Positions 38,731 through 48,007 are shown, counted from the stretch's first letter. The stretch is DNA of 64,000 nt from Marivirga arenosa (GCF_030503895.2 NZ_CP129970.2:3705001-3769000), one strand, 5' to 3'. The notes: generated from the sequence alone by a model not told the origin. Numbers and translations: made by a program.

Positions 38731-41280
38731 TCACTTTTTCCATAGAACAAAAGGAGCCCAATAGTACGGAGCACTATAATCTGAATTAATCATATTTATT
38801 TTTGCTAACTGTAATGATTTTGAAAATGAAGGCTTTGATTGCTTTAAATCTTCCTGATAGAAATTTTGCATTAATAGAGAAGTAGATTTATCCGCCACTT
38901 TCCATAATGAAAGAATTAAGTTACTAGCACCTGAATAAGCAAAGGCTTGCCCCAAACCCATCACCCCTTCTCCCCTATTTATTTGTCCTAATCCGGTTTC
39001 ACAAGCTGATAGTACAACCAGTTCTGCATTAATGTCTAATCCGTAAATTTCACCCACATATAATATGTTCTGTTCTGACTTCAACTCAGTTGGCTTAAAA
39101 TATACTCCTGACAAATCCGGTGTTTCCAAATCTACTGTGCCATGAGTAGCCAAATGAATATATCTATAATCATTTAAGTCCGCAGATTTGAAATTTTCTT
39201 TAGTAGCATTATTACGTAACAATGAATTAACTGGTATTGATTTTTGATCACACCATTGCGTAAAATATTGACTTTCAGCCTCAGTACCTGGTAAATTTGC
39301 TATTTGATCACCAAACTCAACCGGAGAAATTAACAATGCATTATCAGAATATGAATCACTTATTTTGTTCATATACAATGCTGCTGTATATGAATATTCT
39401 AGCTCATACTTATTTATTAAATACTCTTGAGCGTAATAATCATCACTGTTTGATATTTTCGAGATTAATGCTTCAAATGGAATAGTTGATAATTCTCCAT
39501 CAGGAATAACTATAAGCTTATTTAAATTTTTATCCAGTTTTGAGGGAAATAAGTGATCATATAATATATGAGAAATCTTACAGAAACTAGATTTAAGATT
39601 ATAATTTAAAGTATTTCTATAGGCTCTTAAATACTTTAAAAGCTCATCATTATTATAAACCCTATTAAAAGTAATTGAATTTGGTGTGAGAATGTATTGA
39701 ATCGTTTGATCAGTACTATTCAAGTTAGAATATTCAATAATAGCAGTATTTTCAGGCATAGAACTTTGAATCTGCTCTACGCTATTCTTCTTATTTTTAT
39801 GTTTTAGTTGAAAATATTTAGGATAATTTACTTCTAATTCACTAATAAAGCTCTCATATTCCTGATTTAGATTAAAATATTTCCCCTTCAATTGTTCTAA
39901 TTCAGATATATTGGTTTCCAGTGATATTTGAGTACTTAAATAAGCCATATCAGCTGTAAGATCAGCCTCTTTTTGAATCATGGCGTCTGGAATACCAGAA
40001 AAGCTTTTGGCTTCCGATTCTATTACAGATAACCTCAACAATGACGATTTTGACTGCTCTGAAAATTGAAAAGCTTTCTTCAAATATTCATTACCAAAAA
40101 GGCTTACTTCATGAAGTTGTAAAGTTATTCTCTGACCTAATTCATACACGCCTGCGGCATCATTACTCAATTGAATTTGATCCTTTTTATTTTGTGTACT
40201 AACTCTTAGGTTCTCAATTAATTGATTAGCTAACTCAATTGTATTCAAAGCAATAATCAGATGATCATTATTTAATGAAAAACCATAATAATAAGATTCT
40301 AAAATATTAGCTTTTTGAGTTAATAAGGATAATTGTACATTCATCCTTATGGCATCGTTCTTTTCAGGATTTAACTTATAGTTCTTTGATGAAAAACTAA
40401 AACTATTCGCTTCCAATCCTTTTTGAATATTGAAAATGGCATTTTCATAATCCTGATTTTGTAATCCTAAGGAGGCTAATGCTGAATATACATTTGCTAA
40501 TTCAGAATTTCTACCCCCATAATTTGAGATGTAAATCTCTTTCGCCTCATTTAAATAGTCTCCCGCTAGTACAAATTGTTGATCCGCTAGATAAATATTA
40601 CCGATATTTAAATTTATAAAGGCTTCAGTTGGCAACCCTTTTTCATGTATTTCAGACCAGTCACTTAAAGCTGAATTCAGAACTTTTAAAGCCTTAATAC
40701 TATTTCCCAACCTAGATTCTGCCAAACTTATATTAACCGATATTTGAATGATTTTATCAATATTCTCTGTTATATTCTCCTCATAAATTATTAAAGCTTG
40801 ATGGTAATAATTAATTGCTTTCTCAGGATCATCATCTACATAAACTAACCCCATATTATTTAATAAATCAGCAATATTAACTTTGCCTATACCATTAATA
40901 CCTTTATAAGTATTTAAAGATTGTTGAAAATATTCTATTGCCTGCTGGTTCTTTCCCTGATTCCATAGAATTAATCCATAGTTCTTCAGCCACCTGGCAT
41001 ACACTTCAGGTTCTGAGTGCTTCACTATCATTTTATTTTTAGAAAAGAATTGGTCGTGAAATGATTGAGATTTATCATTTAATCCTTTCAAAAAAAACAA
41101 TTCAGCCAATAATAATTCAGTTTCAATTGAAATAGAATCCTTTGATATATTAGTAATAAGCGAATCAATATTCTTTACACGGCTTTCCCGAATTACCTCA
41201 ATATAAAAATTAGATAATCGCTGAGCATTACTACTAAATGAAATCATAATCAATAAGAGTATTGCTAACAGCTTTTTCAT
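38731..41280 (-). CDS. Exported TPR protein with C-terminal CHAT (caspase-like) protease domain
   Basis: The 849-residue protein has a signal peptide (MKKLLAILLLIMISFSSNAQ). Residues about 60-400 hold tetratricopeptide repeats (for example YFQQSLNTYKGINGIGKVN, ADLLNNMGLVYVDDDPEKAI). A helical linker follows, then the CHAT domain (about 590-849). The catalytic pair is His713 in YIHLATHGTVD and Cys760 in VVLSACETGLGQ, both intact. CHAT domains are caspase/separase-type cysteine proteases. Cytosolic ones act in defence, but this one is directed to the periplasm or surface. It follows an outer-membrane-type gene by 1 base, so the two form an operon. The substrate is unknown. Confidence 0.88.
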   Translation of the reverse strand: MKKLLAILLLIMISFSSNAQRLSNFYIEVIRESRVKNIDSLITNISKDSISIETELLLAELFFLKGLNDKSQSFHDQFFSKNKMIVKHSEPEVYARWLKNYGLILWNQGKNQQAIEYFQQSLNTYKGINGIGKVNIADLLNNMGLVYVDDDPEKAINYYHQALIIYEENITENIDKIIQISVNISLAESRLGNSIKALKVLNSALSDWSEIHEKGLPTEAFINLNIGNIYLADQQFVLAGDYLNEAKEIYISNYGGRNSELANVYSALASLGLQNQDYENAIFNIQKGLEANSFSFSSKNYKLNPEKNDAIRMNVQLSLLTQKANILESYYYGFSLNNDHLIIALNTIELANQLIENLRVSTQNKKDQIQLSNDAAGVYELGQRITLQLHEVSLFGNEYLKKAFQFSEQSKSSLLRLSVIESEAKSFSGIPDAMIQKEADLTADMAYLSTQISLETNISELEQLKGKYFNLNQEYESFISELEVNYPKYFQLKHKNKKNSVEQIQSSMPENTAIIEYSNLNSTDQTIQYILTPNSITFNRVYNNDELLKYLRAYRNTLNYNLKSSFCKISHILYDHLFPSKLDKNLNKLIVIPDGELSTIPFEALISKISNSDDYYAQEYLINKYELEYSYTAALYMNKISDSYSDNALLISPVEFGDQIANLPGTEAESQYFTQWCDQKSIPVNSLLRNNATKENFKSADLNDYRYIHLATHGTVDLETPDLSGVYFKPTELKSEQNILYVGEIYGLDINAELVVLSACETGLGQINRGEGVMGLGQAFAYSGASNLILSLWKVADKSTSLLMQNFYQEDLKQSKPSFSKSLQLAKINMINSDYSAPYYWAPFVLWKK

Positions 41281-41281
41281 T

Positions 41282-42235
41282 TCAAAAATTATAGGTGTAA
41301 TTAAGGTTTAGGACATATTGCCTTGTTAAGCCATCAGGATTTTGCTCTCTCTGCACAATACTTTTACCGTAAATCAAATCTAACCCTGATAATACGTTAA
41401 ACTTATAGCTGATACCAACTAAACCAGATAAAGCCAAGCCGGTAGTTCCATCAATTATTTGATACTCATCTTGCTCATTCAAAGCTTTATCATGTGTGAT
41501 TCTGTAAATGGGTAGTAATCCAAGGTTAAAATTCAAGCGCGACATCCTAAAATTCCTTTCAAATCTCATCATGATATCTGCGCCTCTTTTTAAAGATAGA
41601 CCTTCATCATGTCTTCTAACATAATCCATTCCGCCTTCATACCATCCCCACAGTTCTTCTGAAGCAATAAAATTATTTTTATTTTTATGGATAAGCGGCT
41701 GTTGATAACCGAACGAAAAAAGCCATTTGCGATTTAAAAAAGAAGCGCCTGCTACAAAATCATAAGTTCCTAAAGAGGTTTGGTAATACATAGGCAATAC
41801 CATTGATCTTTCAGCAACAGTCTTAGTCGCATTATTGGTTGGAATTTTAGTACCAACTGTAGCCAATATATTATACTGGGGTTTAGAAATAATATTTCTT
41901 GTCAGACTAAGTGAAATATCGCCAATGCCCTGAGTAGAACCAAAATTACCATTTACAAACATATAAGGTGCCTTTACTTGTAAATCATAACGGTCACCAA
42001 TCATGATTCCAAAATCAAGTATTACAGCCCGAATATTTGCCGATGTATTACTTTGTCCTTCATATAAACCTAATGAGATTGATCTTAATTTAATAGGAAC
42101 ATTATTTTTAAAATCTTGACTAGGTTTCATAGCCCCCATTGTACAAAAACCTGCATCACTACAACCTTGACTTTGACCTAAGAATGCCTGAAATAAAAAT
42201 AGAATTAGCAAAATAACCTTACATTCCTTAATCAT
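41282..42235 (-). CDS. Outer-membrane-type beta-barrel protein paired with the CHAT-TPR protein
   Basis: The 317-residue protein has a signal peptide (MIKECKVILLILFLFQAFLGQSQ) and a Cys-containing segment GCSDAGFCTMGAMKP just after it. The rest alternates aromatic and polar residues in strand-like blocks (SFGYQQPLIHK, LALSGLVGISYKF) and ends YVLNLNYTYNF, with the C-terminal aromatic residue expected of a barrel. Its stop is 1 base from the start of the CHAT gene, which strongly suggests co-expression. I do not recognise the family. A transporter or anchor for the CHAT protein is possible. Confidence 0.72.
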   Translation of the reverse strand: MIKECKVILLILFLFQAFLGQSQGCSDAGFCTMGAMKPSQDFKNNVPIKLRSISLGLYEGQSNTSANIRAVILDFGIMIGDRYDLQVKAPYMFVNGNFGSTQGIGDISLSLTRNIISKPQYNILATVGTKIPTNNATKTVAERSMVLPMYYQTSLGTYDFVAGASFLNRKWLFSFGYQQPLIHKNKNNFIASEELWGWYEGGMDYVRRHDEGLSLKRGADIMMRFERNFRMSRLNFNLGLLPIYRITHDKALNEQDEYQIIDGTTGLALSGLVGISYKFNVLSGLDLIYGKSIVQREQNPDGLTRQYVLNLNYTYNF

Positions 42236-42449
42236 TGTTCATTGTTAGTGAATTATTAAAAATCAAATTACTTAAATTGTAAATAAGATTCATGAAAAAA
42301 ATCTATAATTATTTCAATCAAACCTTACAATAATAAAATGACTGTTAAACATAAAAAACTATTGTCTTTTATTACTTAATATAACTTAATAGCTATATTA
42401 AAAACTAGTAATCAGATAGTTAACCTTGATTACTCATGTTTGATTGTAA

Positions 42450-43802
42450 ATGAATATTTGGAATAATTTAAAAATAAAGCTCGCGAAATCCATTTCTGCT
42501 CATCAGAATGAGGGTGTAGATTTATCTAATTATAGAAATCTATTATTCTACTATATACTGCTTTTTCTTTTAATTTTATCTCCAATATCTATTATTCCAG
42601 GCTTTATCTATTCAATTGAATTACCTGAAATAAAAAACCTAATTTATGTATGTGTAGGTCTATTCATTATTTTAGTTGCTATCGGCTTTTTAAGAAAGTT
42701 AAGCATTAATACAAGAAAGCTAATATTCATTTTGAGCATATTTATAGTTACCTGGTATACTTTTTTTGCCTTAAAAATTGAAGGCCCAGGCATAATTTAC
42801 ATCTTCGTTTTGGTAATTGTATCCAGCCTAATTCACTCTGCACGTTGTGCATATTATTTGTTAGCAGCAGACACAATTATCATACTTCTAATTGGATTGA
42901 ACCTCGAATTAAATTATATAAGTATAGACATAGGCAACATTGAAAGTTCAGCTGCTTGGTTGAGCTTAGCCTCAAATCCAATCTTTTTGGGAGTTACCAT
43001 TGTAGTTTGTATTGATCTTATTTTCAGAAAACTTGAGAAGATAATTCAACAATTAAAAAATTTAAATGAACAAGTTAAATCAGATAACCAACAATTAAAA
43101 ACTACACAAATAACACTCAGAGATAAAAATGAAGAGCTGAATAAATTTGCACATACTATCGCACATGATTTAAAGGAACCATTGAGATCTATGCAATCTT
43201 TTGCTCATCTAACGATATCTAAATACTCTGATACTTTACCAGATCAGGCACAGGAATTCTTATCACATATTAAAACCTCATCGGTAAGAATGGCTACCTT
43301 GTTAGATTCCTTATTAGAATATGCTCAGATAGGGTCAGAAAAGAAAACCTCATCTTTTCATGTTAAGGAAATAATAGAAGAATTAAAGAAAGATTTAAAT
43401 ATTTTGATTAAGGAGAATAATGCTATTATCAAGCATGTGGATAATCTACCTGAAATCATTGGATACGAAATTGAGTTTAAGCAATTAATGCAGAATTTGA
43501 TTTCAAATGCTATAAAATTTAAAGATATCAATACCAAAGTTGAAGTCAATATCTCTGTTGAGGAGGACGCAAAAAACTGGAAGTTTAAAATTTGTGACAA
43601 CGGAATTGGTATTGATGAAAAACACCAAGAGAAAATATTCTCAATATTCCATAGATTACATAAAGACAAATTCCCAGGGACTGGATTAGGCCTTGCAAAT
43701 TGTAAAAAGATTGTGGAGATGCACAATGGAAATATATGGGTTGAGTCACAATTAGGAAAAGGCAGCTGCTTTAATTTCACAATAAGTAAAGATTACACAT
43801 AA
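42450..43802 (+). CDS. Membrane histidine kinase with multi-helix N-terminal sensor
   Basis: The 450-residue protein has about six membrane helices (31-52, 62-81, 90-107, 114-128, 136-150, 174-192) without a large periplasmic domain. A coiled coil (195-230) leads to a HisKA domain with His239 in TIAHDLKEPLRS and an ATPase domain with N-box LMQNLISNAIKF, G1 CDNGIGIDEKHQEKIF and G2 GTGLGLANCKKIVEMH. It belongs to the class with a phytochrome-like kinase core. No response regulator is adjacent. The DUF4256 gene follows after 35 bases. Confidence 0.9.
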   Translation: MNIWNNLKIKLAKSISAHQNEGVDLSNYRNLLFYYILLFLLILSPISIIPGFIYSIELPEIKNLIYVCVGLFIILVAIGFLRKLSINTRKLIFILSIFIVTWYTFFALKIEGPGIIYIFVLVIVSSLIHSARCAYYLLAADTIIILLIGLNLELNYISIDIGNIESSAAWLSLASNPIFLGVTIVVCIDLIFRKLEKIIQQLKNLNEQVKSDNQQLKTTQITLRDKNEELNKFAHTIAHDLKEPLRSMQSFAHLTISKYSDTLPDQAQEFLSHIKTSSVRMATLLDSLLEYAQIGSEKKTSSFHVKEIIEELKKDLNILIKENNAIIKHVDNLPEIIGYEIEFKQLMQNLISNAIKFKDINTKVEVNISVEEDAKNWKFKICDNGIGIDEKHQEKIFSIFHRLHKDKFPGTGLGLANCKKIVEMHNGNIWVESQLGKGSCFNFTISKDYT

Positions 43803-43837
43803 AATTGTATGTTTATTACATTTATAATTATTGAACA

Positions 43838-44392
43838 TTGAATCAAATAACTGAAGCCGAAAAAGAGCAGTTTATAAGCACATTAAAAACTCGCTTTCAG
43901 CAAAATATGCATAGGCACAAAGAAATGAATTGGAGTACTATTTCAGACTTTCTTAATGCAAACGAATCCATTTTGAATACCATTTATAAGATGGAAAAAA
44001 CTGGTGGTGAACCAGACCTCTTAAAATTTCCTGATGGCAGAATATTGTATCTTGATTTTAGTAAGGAAAGCCCCTCAGGTAGAAGAAGCTTGTGTTATGA
44101 TCATGAAGCTTTAATAAATAGAAAAAAGAATCCACCCAAAAATAGCGCAGAAGATATCTCTAACGAACTGGGAATAAAAATATTAAATGAAAAGGATTAC
44201 AAATACCTTCAATCTACAGAGAACTTTGATACCAAAACCTCTAGTTGGATTGAAACTCCCGAAGAAATCCGTAAATTAGGTGGTGCACTATTTGCCGATT
44301 TTAGATACAAGCATGTTTTTATTTATCATAATGGAGCAGATTCATATTACAGCGCCAGAGGTTTCAGAGGTTCTGTTGAAATCTCTATATAA
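43838..44392 (+). CDS. DUF4256-family protein
   Basis: The 184-residue cytosolic protein starts with TTG at 43838. It matches the DUF4256 family throughout: FISTLKTRFQQNMHRHKEMNW, GGEPDLLKFPDGRILYLDFSKESP, RRSLCYDHEAL, KTSSWIETPEEIRKLGGALFADFRY and the end VFIYHNGADSYYSARGFRG. The function is unknown, although some members have been noted as small enzymes. It lies between a histidine kinase gene and the phenylacetate regulator, on the same strand. Confidence 0.9.
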   Translation: MNQITEAEKEQFISTLKTRFQQNMHRHKEMNWSTISDFLNANESILNTIYKMEKTGGEPDLLKFPDGRILYLDFSKESPSGRRSLCYDHEALINRKKNPPKNSAEDISNELGIKILNEKDYKYLQSTENFDTKTSSWIETPEEIRKLGGALFADFRYKHVFIYHNGADSYYSARGFRGSVEISI

Positions 44393-44422
44393 TAATTTAA
44401 AATTTCTTTGAACTTTATTTCC

Positions 44423-44436
44423 CTAACGAACGTTAG
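44423..44436. promoter_or_regulatory. PaaR-like operator in front of the TetR gene
   Basis: CTAACGAACGTTAG has perfect inverted 6-base arms around AA. It fits the pseudopalindrome CNAACGNNCGTTNG reported for PaaR, the TetR repressor of phenylacetate genes in Thermus and relatives. It lies 5 bases before a TATCTTTG -7 box and 18 bases before the ATG, so binding would block transcription. The match is seen in the sequence; the repressor role is inferred. Confidence 0.75.
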
Positions 44437-44441
44437 TTTAT

Positions 44442-44449
44442 TATCTTTG
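44442..44449 (+). promoter_or_regulatory. -7 promoter box of the tetR-paaABCD block
   Basis: TATCTTTG matches TAnnTTTG exactly and ends 5 bases before the ATG at 44455. The transcript would therefore begin at or just inside the start codon, giving an almost leaderless mRNA, unless a better upstream promoter exists. No convincing -33 box is seen. Confidence 0.5.
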
Positions 44450-44454
44450 ACCAA

Positions 44455-45042
44455 ATGATTACAAAAATAAAAGGAAATAGAAAGCAGCAAATAATTGATA
44501 AGGCTACTTCACTTTTTCAAAAACAAGGTTATGCCGCCACAAGCATGCGTGACCTAGCCAGTTACATAGGTATTGAAGCTGCTAGTTTGTACTCTCATAT
44601 TAAATCGAAGGAAGAGATTCTACAGACTATTTGTTTTCAAATGGCAAACGATTTTTTCAACTCTTTAGAAAAAGTAGAATCTGAAAATTTAAGTGCTGAT
44701 ATCAGACTTAAAAACGCAGTAGCGTCCCATGTGAAAGTATTAACTAAAGATAGTGCTGCAAGTGCAGTGTTCTTTTCGGAATGGAGACATTTGAGTGATA
44801 AATACTTAAAAGAATTTCTCGATATGAGAAATTCTTATGAAAATAAATTTATTCAAATATTAATTGATGGATATAAAGAAGGGGTATTCAAAAAGATGGA
44901 TGCGAAATTCACCGTTTTAGCATTACTATCATCGATAAATTGGATGCCATCTTGGTATAAACCTGAAGGGCAATTAAGCCCAGAAGAAATTGCTGAGAAT
45001 GTAACCGATGTATTCATTAATGGATTAAAAATTAGATCTTAA
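44455..45042 (+). CDS. paaR: TetR-family repressor, probable PaaR of the phenylacetate genes
   Basis: The 195-residue protein has a TetR-type DNA-binding domain (about 8-55: IIDKATSLFQKQGYAATSMRD, then IGIEAASLYSHIKSKEEIL) and a helical ligand-binding domain. Known PaaR proteins bind phenylacetyl-CoA and release DNA when it is present. The evidence that this is PaaR is its place 18 bases before paaA, in the same direction, and the matching operator in front of it. FadR-type regulators of acyl-CoA metabolism are close relatives, so the symbol is tentative. Confidence 0.82.
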   Translation: MITKIKGNRKQQIIDKATSLFQKQGYAATSMRDLASYIGIEAASLYSHIKSKEEILQTICFQMANDFFNSLEKVESENLSADIRLKNAVASHVKVLTKDSAASAVFFSEWRHLSDKYLKEFLDMRNSYENKFIQILIDGYKEGVFKKMDAKFTVLALLSSINWMPSWYKPEGQLSPEEIAENVTDVFINGLKIRS

Positions 45043-45060
45043 ACTTAAAACACAATAATT

Positions 45061-46059
45061 ATGTACGGAGGCGGACAAGTATTTGAACCTTCATCAGTAA
45101 ACAATGAATTACTGAAAGATGAAGACCCACAAAAATTAGCTGAATTTGAAGCACGTATAGCAAGAGGTGAGAAAATTGAACCTAATGATTGGATGCCTAA
45201 GCTATATAGAAAGCAATTAATAAGAATGATTGAGCAACACGCTCACTCTGAAATTATTGGGGCTCTTCCTGAAGGAACTTGGATTACAAGAGCACCTGGT
45301 TTCAAAAGAAAATTAGCTTTAATGGCGAAAGTACAAGATGAGGTAGGTCACGCTCAATTATTATACGGTGCTGCTGAAACCTTAGGAAAAAGCCGTGAGC
45401 AAATGATTGAAGACCTCATCACAGGGAAATCAAAATACTCTAACATTTTCAACTACCCTACTTTTACGTGGGCAGATTCATGTTTTATTTCATGGTTAGT
45501 AGATGCTGGTGCAATTGTTAACCAATTAGCGAATGCTAGAGGTAGTTATGGACCATATTGCAGAGCTTTAGATAGAATATGTGCTGAAGAATCTTTCCAC
45601 TTAAAATATGGACATCATTGTGTAATTCACCTTGCTACAGGTACTCCTAAGCAAAGGCAAATGATGCAAGAAGCGGTAAATAGATGGTGGGCACCAATGA
45701 TGCACTTCTTTGGTCCTTCTGATAAAATGTCAACACACACTCAAATTTTAACGAAATGGAAAGTGAAGATGGCTACTAATGATGAGTGTCGTCAGCAGTT
45801 TTTAGACATGTATGTACCTAAAATCTGGGAATTAGGATTAACTATTCCTGATGAGAACTTAAAGAAAAATGAGGAAACAGGTGAATGGGAATTCACTGAG
45901 CCAGATTGGGAAGAGTTTAAAAGGGTTATTAACGGTGATGGACCTTGTAACAAAGAGCGTTTAGCAGTAAGAAGAACAGCTGAAGAAAGAGGTGCTTGGG
46001 TAAGAAGAGCCTTAACTGCCAAAACAAAAGGTGAAGAATACGTTGCTCCATTAGCTTAA
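45061..46059 (+). CDS. paaA: Phenylacetyl-CoA epoxidase subunit A (catalytic)
   Basis: PaaA is the di-iron subunit that epoxidises the ring of phenylacetyl-CoA. The 332 residues contain the ferritin-like iron ligands [15 protein letters not shown] and [17 protein letters not shown], plus [19 protein letters not shown] and [13 protein letters not shown]-like blocks ([13 protein letters not shown] at the C-terminus). It is slightly longer than the E. coli enzyme. It starts the paaABCD run. Confidence 0.97.
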   Translation: MYGGGQVFEPSSVNNELLKDEDPQKLAEFEARIARGEKIEPNDWMPKLYRKQLIRMIEQHAHSEIIGALPEGTWITRAPGFKRKLALMAKVQDEVGHAQLLYGAAETLGKSREQMIEDLITGKSKYSNIFNYPTFTWADSCFISWLVDAGAIVNQLANARGSYGPYCRALDRICAEESFHLKYGHHCVIHLATGTPKQRQMMQEAVNRWWAPMMHFFGPSDKMSTHTQILTKWKVKMATNDECRQQFLDMYVPKIWELGLTIPDENLKKNEETGEWEFTEPDWEEFKRVINGDGPCNKERLAVRRTAEERGAWVRRALTAKTKGEEYVAPLA

Positions 46060-46076
46060 TTTTTAAATAAATTACT

Positions 46077-46718
46077 ATGTCAGATTTTTTAAACTCACTT
46101 GACCCTAGAATAAATAGGTTGAATATTCCAGCAGAGTTTGGTACTACTTTTCCTTCAAAGGAAAACAAAGATCAATTTGTAACTTTTGAGGTATTTGTTC
46201 AGCCTAAAGAAAGTAAACCTTATCAACATGAGGGCATAGTTCATGCCCCAACGATTGATATGGCATTTTTATTTGCTAAAGAACAGTTCAGCCGAAGAGG
46301 GATGAGCTGTTCAGGCGTTTGGGTAATCAAAACAGACAATATTCAGGTCTCTCCCATCACCGAAAATGATGAAGATATTTATGATTTCATTCATGAAGAA
46401 ATTATGGAGGGGGCTGAAAAAGGTAAAAATGAAGCTTATAAAGTTTTTCATTTGAAGAAAAGAGGAAAGCAACACGTGCATGTGGGTGAATTGGAAGCTA
46501 CCTCTTTCGAAGAAGCTTTGTTTAATGCGAAAAGTAAATTTCAGGAAGAGAAAGCCATCCTTAATATTTGGGTAGCAAAAGAAGAAGACTTCTTGAAGAT
46601 TGAGGGTAAAGAATTCACTGATATTTGGGAGACTCTTCCTGAGAAGAAATACAGAGATGCAATGGATTACAGAGCCACTGAGAAGATTAAAAAATTTAAA
46701 GCAGAACAAAACGCATAA
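46077..46718 (+). CDS. paaB: Phenylacetyl-CoA epoxidase subunit B, double-length (two PaaB modules)
   Basis: PaaB from Proteobacteria has about 95 residues. This one has 213 and contains the module twice. Copy one covers about 34-91 (TFEVFVQPKESKPYQHEGIVHAP, FSRRGMSCSGVWVIK). Copy two covers about 119-176 (EAYKVFHLKKRGKQHVHVGELEA, LFNAKSKFQEEKAILNIWVAK). Both carry the xVFxxxx...H-x-G-x-x-x-A pattern of PaaB. PaaB bridges the PaaAC pairs into the large complex. The gap to paaA is 17 bases and to paaC 3 bases. Confidence 0.9.
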   Translation: MSDFLNSLDPRINRLNIPAEFGTTFPSKENKDQFVTFEVFVQPKESKPYQHEGIVHAPTIDMAFLFAKEQFSRRGMSCSGVWVIKTDNIQVSPITENDEDIYDFIHEEIMEGAEKGKNEAYKVFHLKKRGKQHVHVGELEATSFEEALFNAKSKFQEEKAILNIWVAKEEDFLKIEGKEFTDIWETLPEKKYRDAMDYRATEKIKKFKAEQNA

Positions 46719-46721
46719 GCC

Positions 46722-47477
46722 ATGACTGAAGAAGCACTAAAAGATTTGTTATATAAAATTGCGGATGATCTATTGATTTTAGGTCATAGAAATTCCGAGT
46801 GGACGGGAGTTGGCCCATTATTAGAAGAAGACATTGCTTTTTCTTCAATGGCACAAGATAAAGTAGGGCAAAGCTTAGCGTTTTACCAACTACTTCATCA
46901 ACTAGGAGAGCAAGATCCTGATACGGTGGCATTCACCCGAAATGCTGAACAATTTCATAATAGTCAATTTGTAGAATTGCCAATTGGTGAATATGATTTC
47001 AGCTTAATCCGTCATTTCTTATTTGATCATGCGGATTATATTAGGTTTAGCATGTTAGCTGAGTGTCCTATTGAAGAAGTCGCAAAAGTAGCTAGAAAAT
47101 TAAAAGGTGAAATTAAATATCATGTGATGCATGCTAATACTTGGATTAAGCAATTAGCTACTGCAAATGAAGAAGCTCATGATAGACTTCAAAAAAGCTT
47201 AGAAGAAGCCTTACCTTATGCTTTAGGAATGTTTGAACCTTCTAAATTTGAAAAAGAAATAGTAGAAGCAGGTGTTTACCCTGGAGAAGCTGAAATTGAG
47301 AAGCAGTGGAAAGAAAATATTGCCATTGTTTTGGAGGAAGCAGGTTTGAAATTACCAGATTGGAATTCAATTGAAGCTGTTTATGGTGGTAGATATGGAA
47401 AGCATACTGAGCATCTTCAACCATTAGTTGAGGAAATGAGTGAAGTATTCAGAGTTGACCCAACTGCTGATTGGTAA
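46722..47477 (+). CDS. paaC: Phenylacetyl-CoA epoxidase subunit C (structural)
   Basis: The 251-residue ferritin-like protein pairs with PaaA and stabilises it without a full iron site. Typical blocks are LLYKIADDLLILGHRNSEWTG, LLEEDIAFSSMAQDKVGQSLAFYQ, EIKYHVMHANTWIKQLA and GRYGKHTEHLQPLVEEMSEVFR. It follows paaB after 3 bases. Confidence 0.96.
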   Translation: MTEEALKDLLYKIADDLLILGHRNSEWTGVGPLLEEDIAFSSMAQDKVGQSLAFYQLLHQLGEQDPDTVAFTRNAEQFHNSQFVELPIGEYDFSLIRHFLFDHADYIRFSMLAECPIEEVAKVARKLKGEIKYHVMHANTWIKQLATANEEAHDRLQKSLEEALPYALGMFEPSKFEKEIVEAGVYPGEAEIEKQWKENIAIVLEEAGLKLPDWNSIEAVYGGRYGKHTEHLQPLVEEMSEVFRVDPTADW

Positions 47478-47505
47478 TTAAAATAGAAAATTAAAAAAAC
47501 TTGTG

Positions 47506-47991
47506 ATGACTATAACTGAGGATAAAATATTAGAGTTACTGAAAGAGGTGAAGGATCCAGAAATCCCTGTTATTTCATTAGTTGATTTAGGCGTAATTAC
47601 AGGAATAAAGATTGATGGAGATCATATAACCGTAAATATGACTCCCACTTTTATTGGATGTCCTGCTATGGATTATATGAAAAATGATGTGATTGAGGTA
47701 TTAAATAAGCACGATATCACAAATCATACGGTTAATCTTAATTTGGATACCACTTGGAGTTCGGATATGATTTCGGATGAAGGCAAAAGAGCTCTTAAAA
47801 AGTTTGGTTTAGCGCCACCTCCAGTACACAATAATGTAATTGAGGATTTAGATATTATCGAACATGCTGAGTGTCCTAATTGTGATAGTACTAATACTAC
47901 TTTAAAATCACCTTTTGGCCCAACTTTGTGTCGATCTCTACATCATTGTAACAATTGTGGAGAAGCATTTGAAAGTTTCAAACCCATATAA
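47506..47991 (+). CDS. paaD: Phenylacetate pathway metal-cluster assembly protein PaaD
   Basis: I use the ATG at 47506. A GTG lies one codon earlier. The 161-residue protein has the MIP18/DUF59 domain (VKDPEIPVISLVDLGVITG, TPTFIGCPAMDYM with the reactive Cys) and a C-terminal zinc-ribbon with the pairs CPNC and CNNC. PaaD is needed for an active epoxidase, probably by helping metal-centre assembly. paaE, the reductase, usually comes next but is absent here. Confidence 0.95.
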   Translation: MTITEDKILELLKEVKDPEIPVISLVDLGVITGIKIDGDHITVNMTPTFIGCPAMDYMKNDVIEVLNKHDITNHTVNLNLDTTWSSDMISDEGKRALKKFGLAPPPVHNNVIEDLDIIEHAECPNCDSTNTTLKSPFGPTLCRSLHHCNNCGEAFESFKPI

Positions 47992-48007
47992 TAACCATTA
48001 TATAAGT

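Noticed and set aside
44455-47991. Gene cluster for an unknown hydrocarbon oxygenase
   Set aside because: The catalytic, structural and assembly subunits all match the phenylacetyl-CoA epoxidase, so no new enzyme is needed to explain them.
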